Origin: Spirochaetota bacterium
GTDB lineage: Bacteria > Spirochaetota > Spirochaetia > Treponematales > Rectinemataceae
DNA length: 64,000 bases
Direction: 5' to 3'
Assembly (NCBI GenBank): GCA_029265615.1
Contig: JAJUIB010000015.1
Span: 1-64,000, forward strand
Part shown: piece by piece, positions 16,925-23,809 of the stretch
Layout of the letters: every line of letters starts with the position of its first letter
How positions within the stretch are numbered: position 1 is the stretch's first letter
The notes under the pieces: generated by a model
What the model was told of the DNA's origin: nothing
What the model saw: the letters and a program-made list of their open reading frames with translations, nothing else
Database searches by the model: none
Program-made: the position numbers and the translations under genes

Positions 16925-18349
16925 TTAGGACATGGCTCCTTTCACCTCGATCATGAGCGTCCTCCCCTCCTCTACCCCTTCGGCGCGATAGCGATAGCGG
17001 TTGCGTCCGCCAAAATTCGCACCAAGGACGGCAACAAGGCCCTCACGGTCTTCGAGGACGGGGACGAGCGCGCGCGCTGCGACGGGAACGCGCCACTCCG
17101 CAAGGAGCTCGTCGACCGCCTTGCCGCCACGCGGCATAGCAAGCGCATCGCCCGAACGGCGCGAACGGATAATGAGCGGAAAGCTAAAACTCCCCTCCCG
17201 CGGGCCGGCGGCGCTCGACGCAGGCACCCATCGCACTTCGACACGGAGGAGCCCCGCGCGGATACGGAGGCCTTTTGTGCCAAGGCGATCGATCTGTACA
17301 AAATATCCGTAGCGTTCCGGAAAATCAAGGGCGCGGCTCAGCACAAAAAGCGTGCCTTCGCGCCGAAGTTCAATGCCGCCGCCGCGATAACGGCCGCCGC
17401 GCGATGCGGCCGCAAGCGCGGCCGCGGCAAGGCGCGAGGAAATGCGCGAGCCGTCTTTTCGGGGATCCGCCTTAAGCGCGGCCATGGCTTCAAGCAGAGC
17501 GCGGCGCTGTACAGCGGGCGGCGCCGCCAAAAACGCGGAGACGGGAGTAGCAAAGGACGGCGCGCCGTCAGCCTGCGTGTGGACGCGAAAAGCGTAGCCG
17601 CGGGCGAGGGAGGCAAGTGCCTCGTCGTCTTCTGCGGCAAAGACCGCGGTGCGGAGTAGCCCCGCATCCCAGCCGGGGAAATGAGCGTAGAGCGCGGGAA
17701 CAAGGTGCGCACGGATGCGGTTGCGCGCATATGCGTCGGAGGAGTTGGTCGAATCGACCGAATAGGCAAGGCCGCGCACCGTAAGATAGTCGAATAGCTC
17801 TGCCTTGGAAAACTCAAGGAGGGGGCGCACATAGAGCCCGTTCAGCGCAGGAATGCCGCGCAGCCCCGCGCTCCCCGACCCGGTGAGCGCACGCATGAGG
17901 AGCGTCTCAAGCTGGTCATCGCGCGTGTGCGCAAGGTAGACGCGGGCGATGCCCCAGCGCCGAGCTGTTCGCCGGAAGGCGGCGTAACGGAAATGGCGCG
18001 CGGCCGCCTCAATTCCCTCCCCCGAGGCCGCGGCAAGGCGCGCGATCGCACCGCGCTCAGCGCGGCTCACGCTCAAGGGTATGCCAAGATTACGCGCAAG
18101 CTCGCGAACAAGCGCAAGCTCGCGCGCAAGTTCTTCCGCGGGCCGGAGCCCGTGGTCCACATGGATCGCACGGAGGGGCCCCGCGCCGATCGCCGAAAGC
18201 CCGGCGAGCAAGGCGACGGAGTCAGGCCCCCCCGAAAGCGCAACCAGGGCGGGCGTGCGCCACGAGAGGCCGAGCGCATCGAACGACGCCCGAAGCCGCC
18301 GCTCGAAAGTAGCGGCGGTAACATGCCGCTCCGTATTCACTCCCTTCAC
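16925..18349 (-). CDS. tilS: tRNA(Ile)-lysidine synthetase TilS
   Basis: 474 residues. It modifies C34 of the tRNA-Ile that reads AUA to lysidine with ATP and lysine. PP-loop ALSGGPDS (residues 37-44), adenylation domain with HVDHGLRP and AHTRDDQLETLLMR, then linker and C-terminal domains of usual total length. Start GTG 18349; a second in-frame GTG lies nine bases on. Neither has a strong ribosome site. An intrinsic terminator (18355-18389) ends only six bases before this start, an odd position that suggests read-through or attenuation. Forms an operon with ftsH. Confidence 0.94.
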   Translation of the reverse strand: MKGVNTERHVTAATFERRLRASFDALGLSWRTPALVALSGGPDSVALLAGLSAIGAGPLRAIHVDHGLRPAEELARELALVRELARNLGIPLSVSRAERGAIARLAAASGEGIEAAARHFRYAAFRRTARRWGIARVYLAHTRDDQLETLLMRALTGSGSAGLRGIPALNGLYVRPLLEFSKAELFDYLTVRGLAYSVDSTNSSDAYARNRIRAHLVPALYAHFPGWDAGLLRTAVFAAEDDEALASLARGYAFRVHTQADGAPSFATPVSAFLAAPPAVQRRALLEAMAALKADPRKDGSRISSRLAAAALAAASRGGRYRGGGIELRREGTLFVLSRALDFPERYGYFVQIDRLGTKGLRIRAGLLRVEVRWVPASSAAGPREGSFSFPLIIRSRRSGDALAMPRGGKAVDELLAEWRVPVAARALVPVLEDREGLVAVLGANFGGRNRYRYRAEGVEEGRTLMIEVKGAMS

Positions 18350-18354
18350 TGCCT

Positions 18355-18389
18355 AAAAAAGACAAGGAGAGGGAACACATCCCCTCTCC
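18355..18389 (-). terminator. Intrinsic terminator of the ispE-spoVG-rplY operon
   Basis: Minus-strand stem GGAGAGGG/CCCTCTCC with a loop of about eight bases, followed by TTGTC and a run of six T (plus-strand A at 18355-18360). This is the only clear hairpin-plus-U-tract signal in this part. A second hairpin GCGGGC/GCCCGC lies at 18423-18440, just after rplY. The U-tract ends six bases before the tilS start codon. Confidence 0.8.
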
Positions 18390-18447
18390 CCTCGCGCTGG
18401 GCCGCGCCCCGCCGGCGCTACAGCGGGCGGAAGTGCCCGCGCCACAG

Positions 18448-19092
18448 TTACTTTTTCTCTTCCTTCTTTTCGGCGCTCGGTGCGGCGGGTGCCGCAGCGG
18501 CCGCGGCGGGTGCCGCAGTGGCCGCCGCTGGCGCAGCCTCGGCCTTCGCGAACTTCACGAGGGCGACGACGAGATCGCTGTTCGTGAGTATTTTCACACC
18601 TTTGGGCGCAACAATGTCGCGGACGTGGATAGAGTGGTTCGCACCGAGGGATTCGACGTTGAGCTCGATGGATTCAGGAAGGTCCTTGGGAAGGCACTCG
18701 ACTTCGATTTCGTGCGCCGGCGTCTCAAGAATTCCGCCCTCGCGGACGCCCACCGGGGTGCCCACGAGTCGCAGGGGGACCTTTGCGTGAAGGCTGCGGC
18801 CCTTCACGACCTCGAGGAAGTCGACGTGGATGACCTCGTTCGTAAGCGCGTCACGCTGGCGCTCCTTCACGAAGGCGTCCTTTTTCTGACCGGCGATATC
18901 AATGGTGATAATCGTGGACTCGGTGATGCCCGCTGTGGCCTTCTTAAACTCAACGGCGTCAAGGACGATCTGCATGGCGGCCTGGCCGCCGCCGTACACC
19001 ACGGCGGGGATTTTTCCCGCGCGGCGAAGCCCGCGGAGCTCGCCTTTTGTCGTCGCCTCGCGGGCGACGGCGCTCAGAACGGGATGACTCAT
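18448..19092 (-). CDS. rplY: 50S ribosomal protein L25/general stress protein Ctc
   Basis: 214 residues. Binds 5S rRNA in the large subunit. N-terminal L25 domain (VLSAVAREATTKGELRGLR, KIPAVVYGGG) and C-terminal TL5/Ctc beta domain (about 95-180), then an Ala-rich tail (many A/P/E) ending in lysines, common in long L25 proteins. ATG 19092 follows AAGGAG by eight bases. Transcribed with the tRNA-Gln gene 53 bases upstream and followed by two hairpins. Confidence 0.95.
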   Translation of the reverse strand: MSHPVLSAVAREATTKGELRGLRRAGKIPAVVYGGGQAAMQIVLDAVEFKKATAGITESTIITIDIAGQKKDAFVKERQRDALTNEVIHVDFLEVVKGRSLHAKVPLRLVGTPVGVREGGILETPAHEIEVECLPKDLPESIELNVESLGANHSIHVRDIVAPKGVKILTNSDLVVALVKFAKAEAAPAAATAAPAAAAAAPAAPSAEKKEEKK

Positions 19093-19144
19093 GATAAAGA
19101 CTCCTTACTTGCGAAAACTGGCTCTTCACTCGTAACTATCGACA

Positions 19145-19216
19145 TTGGGACGGCAGGATTCGAACCTGCGAATGCCGGGACCAAAACCCGGAGGCTTACC
19201 GCTTGCCGACGTCCCA
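19145..19216 (-). tRNA. tRNA-Gln (anticodon TTG)
   Basis: 72 bases on the minus strand. Acceptor stem TGGGACG/CGTCCCA with discriminator A, D-arm GGCAAGCGGTAAGCC, anticodon stem CCGGG/CCCGG with loop TTTTGGT (anticodon TTG, reads CAA), T-arm with GGTTCGAATCC. CCA is not encoded. It lies between spoVG (29 bases) and rplY (52 bases) in the same direction, so it is probably cut out of a longer mRNA. Confidence 0.95.
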
Positions 19217-19245
19217 ATTATGGACACATCATGCGAAACCGGACG

Positions 19246-19533
19246 TCAATCGAAATCGGCCCCCTGGGCGTCCGCAGTGAGCGGCGCCTTCTCAAAGGCC
19301 TCGAGGATGAGCTCCTGGAGGTGGGCACGGAAGTCAGGGTTGATCGGGTGGGCGATGTCCTTGTACTCGCCATTGCGCGTCTTCCGACTTGGCATGGCGA
19401 TAAACACGCCGCTTTTGCCCTCGATGATCTTCACATTGTGAACCACAAAGCAGTTGTCGAAGGTCACCGTCACGTACGCCTTGAGTTTGCCTTCAGTCGT
19501 GACCCTGCGGATCCGGATGTCCGTAATCTCCAT
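19246..19533 (-). CDS. spoVG: SpoVG family RNA/DNA-binding regulator
   Basis: 95 residues. Small regulator that binds nucleic acids; named from Bacillus sporulation but present in non-sporulating spirochaetes such as Borrelia. Typical sequence: MEITDIRIRRVTTEGKLKAY, DNCFVVHNVKIIEG, the conserved FIAMPSRKT and DIAHPINPDFR; the acidic C-terminus is normal. Lies 36 bases after ispE and before tRNA-Gln, an arrangement I recall from other spirochaetes. Confidence 0.96.
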   Translation of the reverse strand: MEITDIRIRRVTTEGKLKAYVTVTFDNCFVVHNVKIIEGKSGVFIAMPSRKTRNGEYKDIAHPINPDFRAHLQELILEAFEKAPLTADAQGADFD

Positions 19534-19569
19534 GCTGCGACTCTCCTTGCCGGGCTCGGATACTGCGGC

Positions 19570-20475
19570 TTAAGTGTAGTGCAGCCCCGGGATGAGCGCA
19601 AGCGGCGCCGCCGGCGCGACGAAAGATGCAAAGGGCGCGCGGGAGAAAAGGCGCTTTGCCGCGAAGGCGGCCCGATCGGGATCGGGGAAAACACCATAGA
19701 CCGCCGATCCAGAGCCGCTCATCCGTGTGAATCGGGCCCCTTCGGATGCGAATAGGCCAATCAGCGTGGCAATGGCCGGATGTGCGGCGGCGACCGGCGT
19801 CTCGAAGGAATTAGCAAAACGCCATGCTTCAGGCGGCTTTGACGCGTAGCTTGCAAGGAGCTCCTCGACGGAGAGGTCGGGTTCATCTGCATCACTCGGG
19901 CGCAAGCGGTCCAGAAGCGAGTACGCGGCCGCAGTGCTGACGGGAAAGTCGGGAAAGGCGACGACGAGGGCGTAATCGGCGCGCGCAGGAATGGGCGACA
20001 CCACTTCACCACGCCCTTCCACGAGCGCCGCGGCGCCGCGCACAAAAAACGGCACATCGCTTCCGACCGAGGCCCCGAGCTCCGCAAGCTCCTCTTCGCC
20101 GAGGAATCCGGCACGATCGCCAAGAAGCAGATTGAGCGCCCTGAGCAGTGCCGCGGCATCGCTCGACCCACCGCCAAGCCCCGCGCCTGCGGGAATCGCC
20201 TTTTTGACCCGAATTGACAGACCACATCGCTCGCCGGTCCGCCGCCTGTACGCGATTACCGCTTTGTAAAGCGTTGTAGCCTCGGGGGGGCAGTCAAAGG
20301 AGCCTTCGATTTCGATTGAATCGGTCTCTTTCAAAGAACCGACGACAAGTTCGTCGGCGAGGGAGATGGCCTGAAATATGCTACGGATGTCGTGAAAACC
20401 GTCTTCGCGCCTCCCGTACACGCGGAGGTGGAGGTTGATTTTCGCCGGCGCCGAAACGATGACGGCCTTCTCCAT
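19570..20475 (-). CDS. ispE: 4-diphosphocytidyl-2-C-methyl-D-erythritol kinase IspE
   Basis: 301 residues. GHMP kinase of the MEP isoprenoid pathway, phosphorylating CDP-methylerythritol. Motif 1 PAKINLHLRV, glycine-rich ATP loop PAGAGLGGGSSDAA and the third GHMP motif MSGSGSAVYGVF are present. Normal length. The ATG is only nine bases after a consensus -10 box and has no ribosome site, so the mRNA is probably leaderless. A second MEP gene, ispG, lies at 52487-53548. Confidence 0.95.
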   Translation of the reverse strand: MEKAVIVSAPAKINLHLRVYGRREDGFHDIRSIFQAISLADELVVGSLKETDSIEIEGSFDCPPEATTLYKAVIAYRRRTGERCGLSIRVKKAIPAGAGLGGGSSDAAALLRALNLLLGDRAGFLGEEELAELGASVGSDVPFFVRGAAALVEGRGEVVSPIPARADYALVVAFPDFPVSTAAAYSLLDRLRPSDADEPDLSVEELLASYASKPPEAWRFANSFETPVAAAHPAIATLIGLFASEGARFTRMSGSGSAVYGVFPDPDRAAFAAKRLFSRAPFASFVAPAAPLALIPGLHYT

Positions 20476-20484
20476 CGCGGCGTT

Positions 20485-20512
20485 ATTATACCTATTCGCC
20501 GGGGATTGTCAA
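20485..20512 (-). promoter_or_regulatory. Near-consensus sigma70 promoter of ispE (leaderless start)
   Basis: Minus-strand TTGACA (20512-20507), 16-base spacer, TATAAT (20490-20485): both hexamers are perfect. The start codon at 20475 is nine bases past the -10 box, leaving a leader of about three bases and no space for a Shine-Dalgarno site. Confidence 0.8.
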
Positions 20513-20538
20513 ACCCTCGCGGAAAGCAGGAATCGTAG

Positions 20539-20567
20539 TTGACAGAACCGCATATGCTCTTTTAGAT
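20539..20567 (+). promoter_or_regulatory. Sigma70-type promoter of the acidic protein gene
   Basis: TTGACA (20539-20544), 17 bases, TTAGAT (20562-20567). Divergent from the ispE promoter 26 bases away. The transcript would have a leader of about 95 bases (20574-20668) with a GGATC/GATCC inverted repeat and ending in GGGAGG before the ATG. Confidence 0.7.
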
Positions 20568-20668
20568 TTTCTCGTGGATCGGCCCTGGTTAAGGGAAGCG
20601 CGATCCGGATGCGTCGGCGGCCTTTCGTCGGTCGGGAGGCGCCATCATGCAGCTGGGAGGAATAGAAT

Positions 20669-20977
20669 ATGGTCCCTACCTACGGAGAGAGCGCGCTGGA
20701 CGCAGCCCCCGAGCTTGCGCTCATGCCCGCGGCGGGAAGCGCGTCCGCCTTCCCTTTCATGCGCTTCGATGACGGCTACGACGAATACGAGGACGACGAT
20801 TTCGAAGAGGACGAGGATTACGATGACCTCGATGACGAGGATCTCGACGAGGACGAGGACTTCGACGACGACGAGGACTTCGACGATGACGAGGACTTCG
20901 ACGATGAGGACGAAGGCGACGAAGACGAGGACTTCGACTACGAGGACGACGTCGACTACGACGACTTCGACGAGTAA
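20669..20977 (+). CDS. Hyperacidic Asp/Glu-rich small protein of unknown function
   Basis: 102 residues; ATG 20669 is preceded by GGGAGG at a good distance and by a promoter. Residues 1-31 are ordinary (MVPTYGESALDAAPELALM..); residues 32-102 are almost only D, E, F and Y, with repeated units such as EDFDDD. There are no cysteines and almost no basic residues, so the pI must be very low and the tail is probably disordered. An 18-base tandem repeat (20852-20905) encodes the central part. I recognise no family. Roles such as nucleic-acid mimicry, a histone- or RNA-polymerase delta-like tail, or cation binding are possible but unproven. Single-gene transcript ended by a strong hairpin. Confidence 0.8.
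   Translation: MVPTYGESALDAAPELALMPAAGSASAFPFMRFDDGYDEYEDDDFEEDEDYDDLDDEDLDEDEDFDDDEDFDDDEDFDDEDEGDEDEDFDYEDDVDYDDFDE
20852..20905 (+). repeat. Three 18-base tandem repeats in the acidic gene
   Basis: GACGAGGACTTCGACGAC at 20852-20869, then GACGAGGACTTCGACGAT at 20870-20887 and 20888-20905; each encodes DEDFDD. Flanking codons show decayed copies, so the acidic tail grew by in-frame duplication. Confidence 0.9.
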
Positions 20978-21009
20978 GTCCCTCGCTTCGGGGCCTTCCG
21001 CCATATAAG

Positions 21010-21051
21010 GGGGCCGCTTCGTGTGCCTCAAGGGGCACACGGGGCGGCCCC
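21010..21051. terminator. Long GC-rich hairpin between convergent genes
   Basis: GGGGCCGC..CGTGTGCC / GGCACACG..GCGGCCCC with a short loop forms a stem of about 16 pairs interrupted by two mismatches. It sits between the end of the acidic gene (+) and the end of rsfS (-), with no U-tract on either side. Probably a bidirectional terminator or mRNA end-stabiliser. Confidence 0.7.
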
Positions 21052-21094
21052 GTGAACTATGAAGGAGAGCATGCCGGTCGACGCTCCGACCCCG

Positions 21095-21493
21095 CTATGC
21101 GCCCTCCCTGGGGGCTCCCCCGGATAAACCACCCGGGGGAAGCGGCGCCTCGACCCTAATCGATTGCGCCTTGAACCAAAGCTTTTCGAGCTCGTAAAAG
21201 GCACGGGCGCGTTCCGTCATGAGATGAACGACCACGTCGCCCAGATCAATGAGCACCCATTCCTCGTCATCGGCGATGCGCGGCGCGTTGAGCCGTTGCA
21301 CCTTGTTTGTCACGGCCCACTCATCGGCGTAGCGAGCAAGGCCCCGCAGATGCGCGCTACTCGTCGCCGTAGCAAGCACAGAAAAATCGGTCCAGCCCGA
21401 CTCGGCCGCAAGGTCGAGCACGAGAACATCGCCGCCCTTGTGGTCGGCGAAGAGGCGGGCGAGGGACATCGCTGCATCTCGGCTATTTTGCAC
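21095..21493 (-). CDS. rsfS: Ribosomal silencing factor RsfS
   Basis: 132 residues from GTG 21493, chosen because GGGAGG lies four to five bases upstream; it overlaps the end of lytR by 11 bases. RsfS (YbeB/Iojap) binds L14 and blocks subunit joining during starvation. Typical elements: DHKGGDVLVLDLAAESGWTD, then FSVLATATSSAHLRGLA, and DDEEWVLIDLGDVVVHLM, with RAFYELEKLW at the end, followed by a Gly/Pro tail. Last gene of the rplU operon, in line with the frequent nadD-yqeK-rsfS order. Confidence 0.95.
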   Translation of the reverse strand: MQNSRDAAMSLARLFADHKGGDVLVLDLAAESGWTDFSVLATATSSAHLRGLARYADEWAVTNKVQRLNAPRIADDEEWVLIDLGDVVVHLMTERARAFYELEKLWFKAQSIRVEAPLPPGGLSGGAPREGA

Positions 21494-22658
21494 AATACCT
21501 CCCATTAAAGTCGGTGCCCAAGATGATCGTGAAATCGGCCGTTGACTCACCCTCGCCCGAGGGGCGAGTAGTGATGTTGCGGCATCGTATGACTTCGGCG
21601 ACGCTCTTCGCAGCCTCCGCATTGTTGAAACGGTCGATAACGAGGGTGGCGGCGTAATCCTCGCGGTCGGCGTTGCCCACCGCGATGACATCGTATCCGA
21701 AGCTTTGGAATATATCGGCTGTCCTCTTGGCAAGGCCTTTGGATGCGGTGCCGTTGAGCACCTCGAGCGTGACGATTTTGTCGGCGGCCACCGCCGTTCC
21801 CGCGCTCGACAGCGCATTAAGGGTCTGCTTCATGATATCGCGTACGAGTTCTCCATCGTAATGAGGGAACAAAAGGCGCTTGCCATCCACCTGTCGATAG
21901 AGACCGGTAACGCGCTGAAACACGAGCCGGTCGACATCGAGGCGCGCAAATTCAAGGAAGAATTTTTTTAGCGCCTCCTCAGGCATATTCGTCCTGACTA
22001 CGCGCCGAAATGCCGGAAACACCTCCTTGCGCGCAAGATTCGCCTGCTGTTCGCCGAGCCGTCTAAAAAGCGCTTGAATCAATCGCTGCCGCCTGAGCGC
22101 GGCATCGCCTTCCCCCTCGTCAGGATCGCGGTATGAGGCATACTGGACAACCTTGTCGCCATCGAGCGTCCGGGCGCCCGAGGCGAGACGGACCGCCTGA
22201 GGCCCCTGTGTTTCGATCGGCTGCGACACAAAGAGCTCTATTCCCTCGAGGAGATCGACGGTCGCCGCAAGCCCTGCCGCATTGAGCACCAGCCAGGAGG
22301 GTATCTCGGCCGCAAGGAGCGAGGCCACTTCGTCAACATAGCGCATGGGGCGCCGCGGGTCGTAGAGTGCATCGATGCGGTCCACGCGGTTGAGACTCTT
22401 GATGATGAGGCCGGTCTCGCCCGGGACGTCGAGAAGCGCGCCCTTACCGGTCGCAGGATAAAAGAGAAACAACTCCGAGGCCGCAGGCTTGCCCTCGATT
22501 TCGAGGATAATAAGCACGTTGCGGATGCGGTCATCCTTCCCCGATGCCGTCGCCGAATCAGCGCTGAGGGCAAATCCGATGAATAGAGCTGTGCCGAGCG
22601 TGAGACCGATGATCACGAAGAGAAGAATCGAACTTTTATCGAAAGAGAGCCGTTTCAT
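21483..22658 (-). CDS. LytR-CpsA-Psr-like protein with LytR C-terminal domain
   Basis: 391 residues. N-terminal membrane anchor (SSILLFVIIGLTLGTALFIGFAL, in which about residues 10-32 are hydrophobic), then a periplasmic LCP-like domain (about 45-290; conserved-like parts GKGALLDVPGETGL, ALYDPRRPMRYVDEV, DGDKVVQYASYR) and a LytR_C domain (about 295-391, VTLEVLNGTASKGLAKRTADIF). In Gram-positives LCP enzymes attach glycopolymers to peptidoglycan; spirochaetes lack teichoic acids, so the substrate here is unknown. Overlaps yqeK by 23 bases and rsfS by 11. Confidence 0.85.
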   Translation of the reverse strand: MKRLSFDKSSILLFVIIGLTLGTALFIGFALSADSATASGKDDRIRNVLIILEIEGKPAASELFLFYPATGKGALLDVPGETGLIIKSLNRVDRIDALYDPRRPMRYVDEVASLLAAEIPSWLVLNAAGLAATVDLLEGIELFVSQPIETQGPQAVRLASGARTLDGDKVVQYASYRDPDEGEGDAALRRQRLIQALFRRLGEQQANLARKEVFPAFRRVVRTNMPEEALKKFFLEFARLDVDRLVFQRVTGLYRQVDGKRLLFPHYDGELVRDIMKQTLNALSSAGTAVAADKIVTLEVLNGTASKGLAKRTADIFQSFGYDVIAVGNADREDYAATLVIDRFNNAEAAKSVAEVIRCRNITTRPSGEGESTADFTIILGTDFNGRYCAK

Positions 22659-23250
22659 CGCATTGACACCGATTTTCAGGGGCTATCGCCCGCAGTTCAT
22701 TGTAGAGAAGGAGGGTTTCGGGCGCAATCTCCCGGCCCTTCTCGCGCAGGTACGCCATCGTGCTTTCCATCACGGCAAGGAGCATCGCTCGAGGCTCGAG
22801 CGAAAGGCAGCGATCGCGAAACGCCTGTGTCACCTCGTGCCGTCCCGGCTCGATCTTATCAGCGCAGTAAACAAAAATCTCGAGCCTTCCCATGCCAGGA
22901 CGTCCGACCGTGTGATACGCAACGGCGGCAAGGAGCTCGTCATCGGCGACGCCGTAGTCACGCATGAGGAGCGCCGCGGCGGCGGGGCCGTGCACAACTT
23001 TGTCAGCGAGAAAGCTTGAAGGGGAAAGGAACCCCGATGATGCGGCAAGGTCTCGTTGCGTCGCGACGGGGAGCTCCTTGCACAGGTCGTGGGCGAGCCC
23101 CGCGGCAAAGCCGCGCGCAGGATCGACGGCATGCCGACTACACAGCTCGGCGGCAAGCGCGGCGACAGCGCGCGAGTGCGCCGCCCGGGAGGGTGAAAGT
23201 TCGCGCACAAGGCGAATATCCAGAGCTTCCGCGAGCTCAGCGGGCTCCAT
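22636..23250 (-). CDS. yqeK: YqeK family HD-domain hydrolase
   Basis: 204 residues from ATG 23250, which overlaps nadD by 14 bases and has GGAG about ten bases upstream; the frame to 23643 is a nadD shadow. HD-domain metal site: His in RAAHSRAVAALAAEL, HD pair in GLAHDLCKE, later AYHTVGRPGM and VYCADKIEPGR. YqeK proteins hydrolyse diadenosine tetraphosphate, a stress alarmone, and are usually encoded next to nadD as here. Confidence 0.93.
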   Translation of the reverse strand: MEPAELAEALDIRLVRELSPSRAAHSRAVAALAAELCSRHAVDPARGFAAGLAHDLCKELPVATQRDLAASSGFLSPSSFLADKVVHGPAAAALLMRDYGVADDELLAAVAYHTVGRPGMGRLEIFVYCADKIEPGRHEVTQAFRDRCLSLEPRAMLLAVMESTMAYLREKGREIAPETLLLYNELRAIAPENRCQCDETALFR

Positions 23251-23809
23251 ACAGACCATGCTCCTCGATGTAGGCAAGGACTGCGTCGGGAACAAGATAG
23301 TGCACGCTCCGACCCGCCGCAATCCTCTCGCGCACTTCCGTGCTCGAAAGCGGGATGAGGCGATTTGACGCCCGCCTATGGGGATAGGGAAAATCGAAGG
23401 GCTGGCCAGTTCGCCGCGCGACGATGAGATCAGCCTCACGGGCGAGCGCCCCGGCTTCGCGCCATGAAGAGAAGCCCGCGACAAGATCGTCACCGATCGC
23501 CAGGCCGGGCTTGTCCGCAAGCTCATAGCGGGCGTATAAACCGCGCACAGTGTCGATCGTGTAGGACGCCCCCGACCGCTCAAGCTCGCAGGCATCGATC
23601 GCAAGCCGCGGGTTGCCGGATATCGCAAGCCGGAGCATCGCAAGCCTCGCCTCGGGGCCGGGATCGGCTTCCGTCACCTTGTGCGGCGGGCGCGCTGCAG
23701 GCACAAAAAGCGCAAGGTCGTAGTCGAATTCCTCGCGAAGTTCTTCGGCAAGGAGGAGGTGCCCCCAGTGCACCGGATTAAAGGTGCCGCCGACGAGAAG
23801 TATCCTCAC
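23237..23809 (-). CDS. nadD: Nicotinate-nucleotide adenylyltransferase NadD
   Basis: 190 residues. Transfers AMP from ATP to nicotinate mononucleotide in NAD synthesis. The nucleotidyltransferase motif GGTFNPVHWGH is at residues 7-17 and the second motif ISST-type (LSSTEVRERIAAG) is near the C-terminus. ATG 23809 overlaps the obg stop (ATGA). Confidence 0.95.
   Translation of the reverse strand: MRILLVGGTFNPVHWGHLLLAEELREEFDYDLALFVPAARPPHKVTEADPGPEARLAMLRLAISGNPRLAIDACELERSGASYTIDTVRGLYARYELADKPGLAIGDDLVAGFSSWREAGALAREADLIVARRTGQPFDFPYPHRRASNRLIPLSSTEVRERIAAGRSVHYLVPDAVLAYIEEHGLYGAR

Noticed and set aside
20574-20668. Leader of the acidic gene as a riboswitch
   Set aside because: It has an inverted repeat but no conserved core of any riboswitch class that I can recognise.
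20852-20905. Regular repeats considered as a CRISPR array
   Set aside because: Repeats are contiguous, in frame and without spacers; they encode the acidic tail.
21071-21127. 18-codon plus-strand ORF after AAGGAGA
   Set aside because: Ribosome-like site is too close to the ATG, the ORF overlaps the end of rsfS, and there is no promoter after the hairpin; too short to support.
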